Below are positions 33,599 to 44,640 of a DNA stretch of 64,000 nt, in pieces. Under the pieces are notes generated by a model that worked only from the letters and a program-made list of their open reading frames with translations, did no database searches and had not been told where the DNA came from. Numbering within the stretch: position 1 is the stretch's first letter; every line of letters starts with the position of its first letter. Where the stretch lies: positions 97,888,678 to 97,952,677 of the forward strand of contig OY757011.1 in assembly GCA_963580285.1 (NCBI GenBank), given 5' to 3'. Both the position numbers and the translations under genes were made by a program. This stretch comes from Lucinisca nassula (Eukaryota; Mollusca; Bivalvia; Lucinida; Lucinidae).

Positions 33599-33922
33599 CC
33601 GTATTCGACCTATTTACCGCACCGTGCGCTTAGTTTTTTCAAAATTGTATGAAAATATTGTGGTGAAAAATCTACCTAATAAGCGCACACTCAATACGAA
33701 AAAAATACGAAAAAAAAGCTTCCGATATGATTATTTTATAGAGTTGAATTTCAGCATAGGGGTTCACGACATATACATATGATTGTCCGGGTCAAAGATG
33801 CAGCAAAACTCAATATGAATTTGTTGGGACGTTACTGTAAAGTGAGCGCTTGTGTATTTTTTTCCAGAAAAAGCTTGGGTGTGCGCTTATAGGAGCATGT
33901 GCGGTAAATAGGTCGAATACGG
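33599..33922. mobile_element. MITE with perfect 23-bp TIRs and TA target
   Basis: The ends are exact 23-bp inverted repeats beginning CCGTATTCGACCTATTTACC, with GTGCGCTTA-like sequence just inside. TA flanks both sides (33597-33598 and 33923-33924). At 324 bp with no ORF it fits a Tc1/mariner-type MITE. Confidence 0.85.
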
Positions 33923-34123
33923 TAATTTTCGTTGACTATAATTAATTAAAATAGCTGTAAAATCAAGACACAACAACATATTTTCGCAACTCAGTCAGTT
34001 ACTAGTTCGCGCATATTGGGTCTGAGTGGGTACTCAGTCACTGAGTGATATAATTTGATTAATTGGCATACCACTACTGTTTGCCTTAAAATCATATTTT
34101 TCCATTATATTTGTGGACCCACA

Positions 34124-34364
34124 TCACATGAACAAGTCTGGATAATGAAGACCCCTCCTAAGCCCCAATTTATATAGAGAAAACAGGAGTTTACGGGGGT
34201 ATACATTATTGTTCTTATTTATGCTCCAAGACATAGGTTGTGGGTACTCGTTAGAACCGCCTCACTGAGGCGGTTCTAACAAGCACCTCAACCTATGTTT
34301 TGAACATTTATAACAAAAATATTAAGGATTTTCATCAGAAAAGTAGTCATTTTGGAGATTTGTT
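34124..34364. mobile_element. Hairpin MITE, family D2
   Basis: CACATGAACAAGTCTG start, CCCCAATTTATATAGAG, then the hairpin with arms TACTCGTTAGAACCGCCTCA and complement, then AACCTATGTTTTGAAC. It is truncated on the right by SINE E. Confidence 0.7.
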
Positions 34365-34672
34365 TTGTTTGTTTGATTTGAGGTTTAACCTAAACGTCCC
34401 CGTCAACACTGTAAAGGTCATTTTGGAGAAACTGCTTCCAATTTTGTGGGACTTTTACTCGACATTGAGATGAAATGACATCTCAAGCGCTGCCGCCCAA
34501 TGAAACAAATAGGGTTTATAAGCATGGATGGTTCCGACTCGCACCGCATTGCCTGGGCAGGCTTAGATCCTAGTTTACCAGTACTCGTAGTGGGTCGGTT
34601 TCAGCTCTGCGTGGAAGCATCATGCAGCCCATCTTTTTCTTCAAGCCTCGATGGGTGGGGGCTGTGCAGTCT
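34365..34672 (-). mobile_element. SINE E, minus strand, 37 bp from an exon
   Basis: TTTGTTTGATTTGAGGTTTAACC to CATCGATGGGTGGGGGCT-type start. No clear target duplication. It lies 37 bp upstream of the splice acceptor at 34708-34709. Confidence 0.75.
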
Positions 34673-34709
34673 GTGTAACAAAGTACTTACGCTTTCTTTC
34701 TATTTTCAG

Positions 34710-34849
34710 GTTACGATCAATGTTGTACAAGGTTGAGCCCTACATCAGGAAAAATACAACTCTTACAGCTTTTGAAGCTCTGCCAACTATTGCTAAAGTT
34801 GTCAGTACCTTAAAAACTAAATTGAATGACACAGTTCTTGAAGAATTCG
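34710..34849 (+). CDS. ABCA-like transporter, internal exon 1 of 4 seen
   Basis: A 140-nt exon follows a pyrimidine-rich acceptor (TTTCTATTTTCAG) and ends at CG|GTAAGT. It opens with the last base of a split codon and closes with the first base of a Gly codon completed by the next exon. It encodes YKVEPYIRKNTTLTAFEAL, then IAKVVSTLKTKL and LEEF. From memory this lines up with the human ABCA1 first extracellular domain where helices precede the L..FLVDNE segment. ABCA proteins export lipids using two extracellular domains. No membrane segment or nucleotide-binding domain is in the window. I found no upstream exon. Gene order and phase support a real exon; the family call is moderate. Confidence 0.65.
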
Positions 34850-35149
34850 GTAAGTGTGTAAGAATCTGAAATTTTTCCCTATATGGGTCTATGTAACTGA
34901 AGCATACATGCTTCTAATGAGTACCGGTACCACAACATATGTTGTCATGCAGAAATAAGACGAAATATTTTGTGGATACCCCTGTTATCTGTGGTTATGG
35001 TATGGGCTTAGGTAAAGTTATTGATACCTCATGGCCTCCTTATTATACAGTATATGTACATGTAATTTTGCAAGGGCCAGATAGCATTATAAATTACAAT
35101 AACACACCTGTGTGATAAAGTGGCATCTTTCATATCTCTAGAGCTAAGT

Positions 35150-35358
35150 CCCTTTTTATCAGATATTTTTTTATAGTTTTCTTATTTCAAGTCCAAACTT
35201 AGATTGGAGGTTCTTGTTAGAACTGCCTCACTGAGGCATTCCTTACAAGACCTACAATACCCACAATCTATGTTTTTGAGCAGGTTTAAGGAAAATAGTG
35301 TAAAGCCCTCGAAACCCATCTTTTCCCAAAGAATGGGGTTTACAGGGGTGCTCATTTT
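35150..35358. mobile_element. Family D hairpin, diverged
   Basis: GGTTCTTGTTAGAACTGCCT, CACTGAGGCATTCCTTACAAG, CCCACAATCTATG and TGGGGTTTACAGGGGTG match family D with a degraded hairpin. It abuts the Helentron-like element. Confidence 0.55.
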
Positions 35359-35359
35359 T

Positions 35360-37193
35360 AGCTCACCTGTCATGTAATGACGAGATGAGCTTTTGGGATC
35401 ACTTTTCGTCCGTTGTGCGTCCGTTGTGCGTCCGTCCATGCGTGTGTAAACAATTTCTTCAAACAACAGCTCCTCCTAAACCACCGATTAGATTTCGACC
35501 AAACTTCACAGGAATGATCCTTAAGGACCAAACAAGCGCAAGGCCCAGGTCTTTGATATTTGGTTTGTAGCTTTGTCTAGTGAACATCTACCAAAATTAT
35601 TCAAATTATAGCCCTGGGGCCAAAAGTGCCCCGATCCCAGGACCCTTTTCATTTTACAAAGACTTACATGGGGAAAAGCTGTAAAAACTTTCTTGTCTGA
35701 AACCAGAAGGCTCAGGTGTTCGATATTTGGTATGAAGCTTCGTCTTGTTGACCTTTATCAAGATTGTTCAAATTATAGCCCTGGAGCTAAAAATGCCCCC
35801 GCCCCGGGGCCCTTTGGTTTTACATAGACTTATATAGGGAAAACCTTTAAAAATCTTCTTGTCTGAAACCAGAAGGCTGAGGTGTTTGATATATGGTATG
35901 AAGCTTCGTCATGTGGACCTCTATCAAGATTGATCAAATTATAGCCTGGGGGCCATAAATGCCGCCGCCCCGGGGCCCTTTGGTTTTACATTGACTTATC
36001 TAGGAAAAATCTTCTCTTCCGAAACCTCAAGGCCCAGGTCTTTGATATTTGGTGTGTTGCTTCATCTAGTGAACCTCTACCAAGATTGTTCAAATTATAG
36101 CCCTTGGGCCAAAAATGTCCCCGCCCCGGGATCCTTTGGTTTTACATATAGGCTTACATAGAGAAAACCTTTAAAAATCTTCTTGTCTAAGACCAGAAGT
36201 CTCAGGTGTTTGATATTTGCTATGAAGCTTTAACTTGTGGACCTCTATCAAGATTGTTCAAATTATATCCCTTGGGCCAAAAATGCCCCCGCCCTGGGGC
36301 CCTTAGGTTTTTTATTGGCTTGTATAGGGAAAACCTTTAAAAATCTTCTTGTCTGAAACCCGAGGGCTCAGTTCCTTGATATTTGGGATGAAGCTTTGTC
36401 TAGTGGACCTCGACCAAGGTTGTTCAAATTATAGACCTGGGGCCAAAAATGGCTCCAATCTCTTGGGCCACTGGTTTTACATACATGTAGACTTATATAA
36501 GGAAAACCTTTAAAAATCTTCTTGCCTGAAACCAGAAAGCTCAGGTCTTTGATAATTGGTATGAAGCTTTGTGTAGTACATCTCTACCAGGATTGCTCAA
36601 ATTATAGCCCTGGGGCCAAAAATGGGCCCACTCCGTTGCCCACTGGTTTTACATAGACTTATATAGGGAAAACCTTTAAAAATCTTCTTGTTTGAAACCA
36701 GAAGGCTCTGGTCTTTGATATTTGGTATGAAGCTTCATCTAGTGGACCTCTATCAAAATTGTTTAAATTATAGCCCTGGGGCCAAAAATGGGCCCATCCT
36801 GGGGCCCACTTGTTTTACATAGACTTATATTGGGAAAACCTATGAAAATCTTCTTGTCTGAAACTAGAAGGCCAAAGTCTTTGATATTTGGTATGAAGCT
36901 TCGTCTTGTGGATTCCTACCAAGATTGTTCAAATTAAAGCCCTGTGGCCAAAAATGGCCCCGCCTCGAGGCCCACAGGTTTTATATATAGACTTATATAA
37001 AGAAACCCTTTAAAAATCTTCTTGTTTGAAACCAGAAGGCTCCGGTCTTTGATATTTGGTATGAAGTTTCACCTTTTAGACCTCCCTCATGATTATGCAA
37101 ATTATAGCCCTAGGGCCAATAATTCCCCTCCCAGGGGCCCACTTGTTACACTATGGATCAGGTGAGTGATCCAGGGCCATCATGGCCTTCTTG
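35360..37193 (+). mobile_element. Helentron-like element with ~170-bp tandem core
   Basis: It starts AGCTCACCTGTC after a T run and ends with GGGCCATCATGGCC hairpin, then CTTG and T4. About nine ~170-bp units contain TTTGATATTTGGTATGAAGC, AAATTATAGCCCTGGGGCC and AACCTTTAAAAATCTTCTTG. Its organisation matches 22272-24146. It sits in the intron between the first two exons. Confidence 0.75.
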
Positions 37194-37210
37194 TTTTAAA
37201 ATGAATCACA

Positions 37211-37335
37211 AAAATGTACATATATGGTCATTTTTCTATATAATCTAGACAATTTTGTTTGGATATAACATGCTTGTTTAACTGACACAGTTACTGCTTT
37301 GGACCCCATTAAAAGTGTTATAAAGAGGTTGTGGT
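37211..37335. repeat. Half copy of a hairpin repeat (full copy at 60430-60625)
   Basis: TGGTCATTTTTCTATATAATC, TTGTTTAACTGACACAG and GGACCCCATTAAAAGTGTTA match 60509-60620. It ends about 40 bp upstream of the next exon. Confidence 0.6.
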
Positions 37336-37374
37336 GTATTTAGTCGCTAATGAGTGCTGTGCTTACTTTTGCAG

Positions 37375-37505
37375 GTGACAAACTGGTATTAAAGAACTTA
37401 GTGAAAGATGAGGAGAAAATAATTGACATGCTGGTGAACAAATACAAACTGATGGCAGAGCAACAAGCAAGAGATCTCCTTGATTCTTCTTTGAATCCAA
37501 TAGAG
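37375..37505 (+). CDS. ABCA-like transporter, internal exon 2 of 4 seen
   Basis: A 131-nt exon lies between TTACTTTTGCAG and GAG|GTACTA. Its first two bases complete the Gly codon begun at 34849, and it ends on a full codon (phase 0). It encodes DKLVLKNLVKDEEKIIDMLV, YKLMAEQQARDLLDSSLNP and IE. The pattern L.L.(D/N)(F/L)LV.(D/N)E....L......L......LL resembles the ABCA1 ectodomain stretch around LKLQDFLVDNETFSGFL. The phase match with both neighbours is the strongest evidence. The domain would be on the extracellular or lumenal side. Confidence 0.65.
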
Positions 37506-38125
37506 GTACTAAGCTTTAAGGGGATGAGTCTCCCTTACCAGTAGGTCTACTCTTAAAGGAAAGAATTTGCTCTTGGGAGTTTTCCTACATAGGAGCAAGT
37601 TCTTATCTTTAACCCTTCATCTGTTACTTAACCAATAAAATACCAATCATGACAACAATTGTCGTCTACTTTTCGGCTTGGCGGTTACCTTAAATCTGGG
37701 TCTGCGCTGTTTGCTCAGCCCTGTATGTCTGAATACATATTGTAAATAAAGTTATATTATTTTCCTTTTAGGTAAGGCCTGGTTTTTGAAAGTAGTTTAT
37801 AGGAAACCAAATAGCAGAGCCTACTTATCCACCGTGAAAATCTGAATTTACTTGTCCATAAACAAAAATAGTGCAAGGACATGTTACAAATGTCTATATA
37901 TCCATCTGTATGTGCCTTGTTATGTAGAATGGATACATTCCTGCCATCATGGCATCACATTAACAGTCTGTGAATTGAACACCCCTCTAACCCCATTTTA
38001 TATAGAGGAAACTGGGGTTTACATTTTTCCTTATTTCTGATCCAAGACATAGATTATGTGTACTCATTAAAACGGCCTCATTGAGGGGGTTCTAACGAAC
38101 ACCCAAAACCAGTGTTTTTGTATAT
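37506..38125. other. Intron start with family N and D fragments
   Basis: A family N hairpin fragment (AGGAAAGAATTTGCTCTTGG) is at 37555-37612. A family D2 half copy lies at 37965-38120 (TACTCATTAAAACGGCCTCA). The rest is unassigned. Confidence 0.5.
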
Positions 38126-38130
38126 TAATA

Positions 38131-38370
38131 AGTACAATTCCTACAATAAGACCACCTTTGGGACTGTTCAAAAGTCGTCTTTAAGACCACTTTTGAACAT
38201 TTCCAAGGTGGTCTCAAGACCACTTTTGAACAGTCCCAAAGGTGGTCTCTTTCCAGAAGATGCTGAGTGCAGACAACATGTAGAAAGAATGACAGAAACC
38301 TTTTAAATATGCTTTTTAAAGGCGAATTGGTCTTAATTTTAGGTGGTCTTGATAGCGGAATTTTACTGTA
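38131..38370. mobile_element. Hairpin MITE, family K
   Basis: ACAATTCC start and GGAATTTTACTGTA end are inverted. Internal stems use GACCACTTTTGAACAGTCCC and its complement. No ORF. The interrupted sister copy is at 41353-42071. Confidence 0.7.
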
Positions 38371-38722
38371 CATGTAAAATATGACAAGATTTCATTAGAA
38401 AAATTTTTTTTTTTCGGGATATGAAAGAATGTACTATGTCACACGGGATAGGGAGCTTTCTTTTGGAATCATGAAGTCACTGCTCAGGCTTTCAATCCTT
38501 GTCCAAACAGGAGCTGCTCTGAAAAGGAAAGAATTTGCTCCCTGGGAGCAATTTATTTTTCCTTTCAGAGTATCTCCTGCAAATCATAATGCTGGCAAAA
38601 AGATTTATCACAAAAACACCACATATTTGTTTCTGGAAGCCATTTTTTCTCTTTTTTCAAAATAACACAAAGGTACGTCTTTTCAATTTTCAAAGGGATG
38701 AGTTAAGTTCTATTTGGTCAAG

Positions 38723-38935
38723 TTAACCCTTGTCCTGCTAATCCCGGATATGCCTTATCTTTGAAACAATGTAGATCCAGATCAGATGGCTTCTGACGAA
38801 GCCATCTGATCAGGATCTACATTGTTTGCCATTCAGATTGTGAATTTGTTGCAATAATTTGCATCAAGTAATTTGATTGGTTTATAATCGGTAGTGGGTG
38901 TGGCATATATAAATATTCAGCAGAACAAGGGTTAA
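38723..38935. mobile_element. TTAA hairpin MITE, family A
   Basis: Flanked by TTAA (38723-38726 and 38932-38935) with termini CCCTTGTCCTGCT and AGCAGAACAAGGG. The centre is a hairpin AGATCAGATGGCTTC/GAAGCCATCTGATC within AACAATGTAGATCC..GGATCTACATTGTTTG. TTAA plus CCC ends fit piggyBac-type non-autonomous elements. Confidence 0.85.
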
Positions 38936-39066
38936 GATAAGTTAAGCATGACCATTTACTTATTCCAGGACAATTACAGACCTTTTGCAAAAACCAATTA
39001 CAGACCCTTTGCAGAAACTATCTTCAGTTATCTGTTGCTGTGCATAACTGTTGGTATCTGATAATA

Positions 39067-39279
39067 TTAACCCTTGTCCTGCTGAATATTTATATATGCC
39101 ACACGCACTACCAATTATCAACCAATCAGATTACTTGATGCAAATTATTGCAACAAATTCCCAATCTGAATGACAAACAATGTAGATCCTGATCAGATGG
39201 CTTCGTCTGAAGCCATCTGATCTGGATCTACATTGTTTCAAAGATAAGGCATATCCGGGATCAGCAGGACAAGGGTTAA
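39067..39279. mobile_element. TTAA hairpin MITE, family A, inverted relative to 38723-38935
   Basis: TTAA flanks (39067-39070 and 39276-39279) and the same ends. It is nearly identical to the previous copy in reverse orientation, 131 bp away. Confidence 0.85.
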
Positions 39280-39340
39280 TCTTATTTCATTTATATTCAT
39301 ATAGTACCTTGTATTCTAACTTATTAATCTTCATTTTGTA

Positions 39341-39846
39341 ACGGAAACCCCAAAAATTGGTACCCTGGCAAACACTGCGGGCCCAGATCAGATGCCGCAG
39401 AATGCGGTGTTTGATCATTGTCTACACTGTTTGCAAGCCCCTGCCCATAGGGACTTGAAGAAATATATGGACTACATGATGCTTCCACGCAGAGCTGAAT
39501 CTGGCCCGCACACTAGTACTGGTAAACCGCTTAGAGGATCTAAGCCTGTCCAGGAACCGCGGTGCGAGTCAGACCGTCCATGCTAATAAACCCTATTGGT
39601 TTCATTGGGCGACAAGGCTTGAGATGTCATTTCATCTCAATGTCGGGTAAAAGTCCCACAAAATTGGAAGCAACGTCTCCAAAATGACCTTTACAGTGTT
39701 GACGTTAAACCTCAAATCAAACAAACAAAAACTACACTGTTTGCAAAAAGTTCAGCCATTTTCCAAATAAATTTGAAAAAAAAAAACACAACTGGCACTC
39801 CTAAATGGACTTGTGCTATATATAAGGTGGTACAAAAAGGGTTAAT
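39341..39846. mobile_element. TTAA hairpin MITE, family C, interrupted by SINE E
   Basis: The left end ACGGAAACCCCAAAAATTGG runs to CAGATCAGATGCCGC; the right end CACTGTTTGCAAAAAGTTCAG runs to AAAAAGGGTTAA. SINE E splits it at 39437-39731. Confidence 0.75.
39437..39731 (+). mobile_element. SINE E inside a family C MITE
   Basis: Starts GCCCCTGCCCATAGGGAC and ends AAACAAACAAAAA. The perfect 15-bp target duplication is CTACACTGTTTGCAA (39422-39436 and 39732-39746). Confidence 0.9.
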
Positions 39847-40040
39847 CCTCATTCATTCCGCAACAAATCACTGGACATTGTGTCACTGCTGACATTGTTG
39901 CCAAATAATGATGTCTTAATTAATTACACCTGTCACCCACTTCCCTTATTGTAAGCTTAATGTCAATGACTCAAAAAGAAACAAATAAAGTGGGTGTTCA
40001 TTATTTCTCAATAAAAACGTATGTTGTTGGTATTCATTAT

Positions 40041-40704
40041 AGCTCCGCTTTGAAAAAGTGGGGGCTATATTGGATTTGCCTTGTCCTTCTCTGATTCCAT
40101 AATTCTGTAATTCCATAATAAACCGTTTGAGGTATTTTCATGATAACTCAAAAACCGTTTGAGGTATTTTCATGAAACTTCACACAAATGTAAAACAGTA
40201 TGAGACGATGTGCAGAGCGCATGAACCATAACTCTGGATTGCCTACTTTTGGAGTTATTCCCCTTTGAACATTGAAAAATGGCAATTTTAATCTTGTCCG
40301 CTCCATAACTCAAAAACCGTTCGAGGTATTTTCATGAACCTTCACACAAATGTTAAGCACTATAAGATGATATGCAGAGTGCATGAACCATAACTCTGGA
40401 TTGCCTACTTTTGGAGTTATTGCCCTTTGAACATTGAAAAATGGCACTTGGAAATAAAATTGTTGTAATAATCCTGAAATCTGAACACTGACTTTTCCCT
40501 AGCATAGATGTGTTACAAATTTAAAGTTGCAATGGTATCCTGTAATGAATTTGTCTTATTAGATAATTCTACAATACCAATTTCAATCCTTTTTACCACC
40601 TTTAATTAGAGGCTGAAAGCTGAAAACATTTTTTTCTTGTATTTTTCTTTTCTGATATCATAGCACTACAAGGGGGCTATATTCAGATCCTCTGACAGTT
40701 CTAG
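40041..40704 (+). mobile_element. Helentron-like element, two tandem units
   Basis: Starts AGCTCCGCTTTGAAAAAGTG and ends CTCTGACAGTT then CTAG|TTT. Two ~145-bp units carry AACCGTTYGAGGTATTTTCAT and CATAACTCTGGATTGCCTAC. Confidence 0.6.
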
Positions 40705-40777
40705 TTTGATCTGCCATGCTGAGGTGGTTCATGTTGTGGGCATTCATTTACCTATTTCTGAGTCTTTGAACCTCCTC

Positions 40778-40920
40778 ACTTATAAACCCTATTGGTTTCA
40801 TTTGGCAGCAGGGCTTGAGAAGTCATTTCATCTCAATGTCGGGTAAAAATCCAGCAAAATTGGAAGTGACTTATACAGTGTTGGCAGGGACATTAAACTT
40901 CAAATCAATCAAACAAAAAA
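40778..40920 (+). mobile_element. SINE E, 5'-truncated
   Basis: CCTATTGGTTTCATTTGGC to CAAATCAATCAAACAAAA. Internal deletion around CAAAATTGGAAGTGAC. Confidence 0.65.
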
Positions 40921-41371
40921 CCAAATATCCACCATATCTGTTGCTATGGTAATTTTGTTCCATGTGACACATTCAAAACCTGTAAATGCATGTGTTACAG
41001 TCAAAGTTTTTTTTGGGGGTTTCTATTTACCTATGGCCAAAGGTTTAGAGCATCTAAAACAAATAGCATTTTCACCTAATTTGTGTGTTAAAATGAAAAA
41101 GAAGCTCAGCTCTAGGGCGTGGTTTTTTGACTGATACATAATACGTCATAGTTTCTTGATTATTTCATGATCTGATGTACTTTACAACAGTTACTGACCT
41201 AAAAAACTTGTATAGTTCTTCTTACAAGTATAATTATTGATTTTAATCTATATTTTCTTCTTCTTTTTTGCGGTAGGTTGTTACTTGACAATCTTTAACC
41301 CTTAAAATGCTACATTAAATCCTAGAGCAGATTGATTTTTTAAAATACATGTACAGTAAAATTCCTATATA

Positions 41372-41660
41372 TTTGTTTGAGTTGAGGTTTTACGTCCCCT
41401 TCGACACTATTAAGGTCATTTTGGAGACGTTGCTTCCAATTTTGTGGGACTTTTACCCAACATTGAGATGAAATGACATCTCAAGCCCTACCGCCCATAG
41501 AAACTGATAGGGTTTAAGGAGCGGTCCAACTTGCATCACTTTTCCTGGGCAGGCTTAGACCTAAGCTGTTTACCAGTACTCAAGTTCGATCGGTTTCAGC
41601 TCTGCGCGGAAGCAACGTGCAGCCCAATCTATTTCTCTAGGCCCCGATGGGCGGGGGCGC
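41372..41660 (-). mobile_element. SINE E, minus strand
   Basis: Target duplication AAAATTCCTATATA (41358-41371 and 41661-41674). The minus strand ends CAACTCAAACAAA. Confidence 0.9.
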
Positions 41661-41841
41661 AAAATTCCTATATAAAGAGCACCTTTGGGACTGTTCAAAA
41701 GTGGTCTTAAGACCACTTTTGAACTGTCCCAAAGATGGTCTTTTATTAGGAGACACTGGGTGTAGAAAATACCAAGAAAGAATAACTGGAACCTTCTCAA
41801 TAAGCTTTTAAAAGCAGATTTAGTCTTAATTTAAGTTGGTC

Positions 41842-42054
41842 TTAACCCTTATCTTGCTGTTCACGACAACCCCTATCTTTGGAAACAGTGCAGATCCAGA
41901 TCAGATGGCTTCTGAAGAAGCCATCTGATCAGGATCTACACTGTTTGACATTCAGTTTATGAATTTATAGCAATTAATTACATCAAGAAATTTGATTGGT
42001 TGATAGACAGAAATGGGTGTGGCTTAAATGAATATTCAGCAAGATAAGGGTTAA
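41842..42054. mobile_element. TTAA hairpin MITE, family A
   Basis: TTAA at both ends, CCCTTATCTTGCTG/CAAGATAAGGG termini, and central hairpin AGATCAGATGGCTTC/GAAGCCATCTGATC. Confidence 0.88.
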
Positions 42055-42222
42055 CAGCGGAATTTTACTGTATTTTTCATAGTAAATAAGGCTTAACATT
42101 AAATGTGAATCATCTGCTGGGCAGACAACTCATATGTAATTTCAAGCCTTATTTTCACAAAAAAATATTTAAAAGACACTTTGAAAATGCTGTCTGCTTG
42201 ATGTGAATAGCAGTCAAAAAGT

Positions 42223-42454
42223 TTAACCCTTAAGACGTTGAGAAAAACAACATCTGAAAATGTCATCTGCTTATGTCATCTGCTGAATTTTTTCACAAAC
42301 TTTTTAAGACTATTTTTGTATACAGGTAAACAGTGTGTGCCCAGATCAGACTGGTCCTACTGGGTCCACACTGTTTGCAAAATAGTTACTTTTAAGGTAA
42401 CCGGCAGACGGCAAAGCAGACGACTATAGTCGTGATTGGCATTTTATGGGTTAA
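42223..42454. mobile_element. TTAA hairpin MITE, family B
   Basis: TTAA flanks (42223-42226, 42451-42454), ends CCCTTAAGACG and GGCATTTTATGGG. It has ATGTCATCTGCTTATG and AAACAGTGTGTGCCCAGATC. The central hairpin is partly deleted. Confidence 0.8.
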
Positions 42455-42727
42455 GGTCAAATTAAGAATGTGAGAAAATGTCTAAAAAGAATGGTGTAAA
42501 TATATCTAACAGTCCCGACAAAGACTCTTTTATACTCGCGACAGACTTCATTTGCACAATCTTGTCATCTTAACCTCTCAAGTGTTAAGCATATAATTAC
42601 ATTACTTTAGGCTAATGGGAATTTATAGCAGGCAATACCTCTTGTGCCCCATGTTTGGTGATTCTTGTGCCCCATGTTTGATTGATATGTCCTTTTTGTC
42701 CAGCTTGTTCTGTTATAGCCATAATAT

Positions 42728-43086
42728 CAGTAGAACTTCGATGGCTCGTTTACCATGGCTGAGTCGAACTCGTTCTTGAGTCCCTAGGGAATTCCTCTAC
42801 ATAAGAAATAGTGCGGGATAATTAAGGAGATTTTAGTCTTTTATCTTGCAAATGTCTTTTATCTTGCAAATGTATAGTATGTTGTTTGTACTCATTAGAA
42901 TCGCCTCGATGAGGCGGTTCTAATGAGTACACACAGCATACTTTTTCATTATAGAACATCGAAAAGATATTCAAAAGTATCTAGTTATGCCTCTTGACAG
43001 TAACCCTCAGTGGCTCGAACTACCGCTGTCTCGAATACATTTTTCATGGTCCCAAAGGGGTTCGAGCCATCGAAGTTCGACTGTAC
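42728..43086. mobile_element. MITE with GAACTTCGATGGCTCG TIRs, carrying a family D hairpin
   Basis: Left CAGTAGAACTTCGATGGCTC and right GAGCCATCGAAGTTCGACTG are inverted. A shortened family D hairpin (arms TACTCATTAGAATCGCCTC) sits at about 42836-42960. Length and flanking TA suggest a Tc1/mariner-type MITE. Confidence 0.7.
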
Positions 43087-43220
43087 TTCCTCGGAGAGTT
43101 GATTCCAAGAATTCAAGATACCAACTCTGAAGAAGTTGGAACTTTGTAAAATTCCTTTGTTTAACCTAGCTGGGTTTATAATTAGTGGAAGACGTTTTCA
43201 GATTATTTTTTTTTGATTTT

Positions 43221-43519
43221 TTTTTGTTTGATTTGAGGTTTAACGTCCCCGTTAACACTGTAAAGGACATTTTGGAGACGCTGCTTCCAATTTTATGGGA
43301 CTTTTACCCAATCTTGAGATGAAATGACATTTCAAGCCCTGCCGCCCAATGAAACCAATAGGATTTATTAGCGTGGATGGGCCGACTCACACCTCTTTGC
43401 CTGGGCAGGCTTAGATCCTCTAAGCGGTTTTTCAGTACTTGTGTGCGGGCCGGTTTCAGCTCTTCGTGGAACCATCTTGCAGCCCATCTATTTCTTCAGG
43501 CCTCGATGGGCGGGGGCTG
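43221..43519 (-). mobile_element. SINE E, minus strand
   Basis: TTTGTTTGATTTGAGGTTTA to GGCCTCGATGGGCGGGGGC. No clear target duplication. Confidence 0.75.
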
Positions 43520-43826
43520 TTTATTTTTTTTTTCAGTGAAAATACCTAGTAAGATTTGGAATTACATGTGAATTGTCTGCTGGGTAGATGATTCACGTGA
43601 AATGTTAAGCCTTCTGTTTGAAAAATGAGAAAAAAAAATGTTATCTGCTGAAGAGTTTTCTTAAGTGCTTGAAGGGTTAAGTTTGTGACACGGGTAAAAG
43701 TCATACAGCTTAACTTCTCTTAACACCTAAGATGCCAATCATAATGAAAATGGCCGTCTGCTTTGTTGTCTGCTGGTATTGTAGGTTGTATCTACAAGGA
43801 ATAACAGTCTCTAATGCATAACAAAA

Positions 43827-44068
43827 AATTAAGGGGAATGGGAACACCATCAGAGGAGGTAACTCCTGCAAAAGTATTTTTGTTTTTCTTGTCAATAGGG
43901 GTCAATTCTTAAAGAAAAGAATTTGCTCCTGAGGAGCAAATTCTTTCCTTTAAGAGCAGACCCCTTTTTCAGTGGGACTGAGCCTATAGAAAAGCGAACA
44001 GGAAGTCCCGAAAGTTGTCTCCCTTTGAAAAATGTTTGAAAATGTGCTAGGTGTTCCAATTCCCCTTA
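43827..44068. mobile_element. TTAA hairpin MITE, family N
   Basis: TTAA-GGGGAATGGGAACACC at the left and GGTGTTCCAATTCCCC-TTAA at the right. The central hairpin is AAGAATTTGCTCCTGAGGAG, CAAATTCTTTCC. A sister copy lies at 62460-62701. Confidence 0.8.
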
Positions 44069-44317
44069 ATGCACCGGTATTATTCCTTTGATAAACCCTT
44101 TTTTCTTACCGGTATATTAAATAGTGTGCTCCAGGGTGTTCATTTCAAGATCTTATCAATGCTGAAGGACAAAGATAACTTCTATAATTGGTTGATTGAA
44201 TAAGTCTGAATTATATAAGCAATATGTAACATATTAACCCTTTCTACCCTGTAGACCAGTACAGATGTGTGTGCCCCCTGCCCATCGGGGCTTGGAGAAA
44301 TAGATTGGGGTGCGTAA

Positions 44318-44632
44318 TGTGTTACCCCCCTTCCATTATCTACCTTGGTAGATCATATGCATAGCTTCTAGGTTTATCACCACTCTCTGACAACTGCGTC
44401 AGGGAGTCGACTCTTTGGCTCAGCGGTTAGAGCACTGGACTCTCACCTGAGCGGCCCGGGTTCGAATCCCACCATAAGCGGGATTTTTTCAGGCTATGCT
44501 TCTTTCCTTTGTTATGGCTTTCATGTCGTTAGATGGGGGCTCGTCCGGGATCGGACTTTACATGCCAGAATTTGCTTCGTGCCGAAGTTGGCTCCACGTC
44601 ATCATAAATGATGACCTCCTTGAAGAGGGGGT
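44318..44632 (+). repeat. tRNA-like tandem unit 1
   Basis: GTGTTACC then TTCCATTATCTACC, then TTTGGCTCAGCGGTTAGAGC (box-A-like) and CCCGGGTTCGAATCCCACC (box B). A CTCTCAC segment sits where the anticodon loop would be, but the stems do not close. The same unit restarts at 44633 and, beyond the fold-back insertion, at 45744. It is a SINE or tRNA-derived repeat, not a functional tRNA. Confidence 0.6.
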
Positions 44633-44640
44633 GTGTTACC

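Larger units (their letters stand above)
41353..42071. mobile_element. Hairpin MITE, family K, carrying SINE E and a family A MITE
   Basis: ACAGTAAAATTCC and GGAATTTTACTGT ends, with the GACCACTTTTGAACTGTCCC hairpin. SINE E is inserted at 41372-41660 and family A at 41842-42054. Both insertions carry clean target duplications, giving the relative age: K is older than both. Confidence 0.8.

Noticed and set aside
44409..44480. Functional tRNA-Glu gene (CTC)
   Set aside because: Boxes A and B are present, but the anticodon and acceptor stems do not close. The unit is tandemly repeated with non-tRNA flank.
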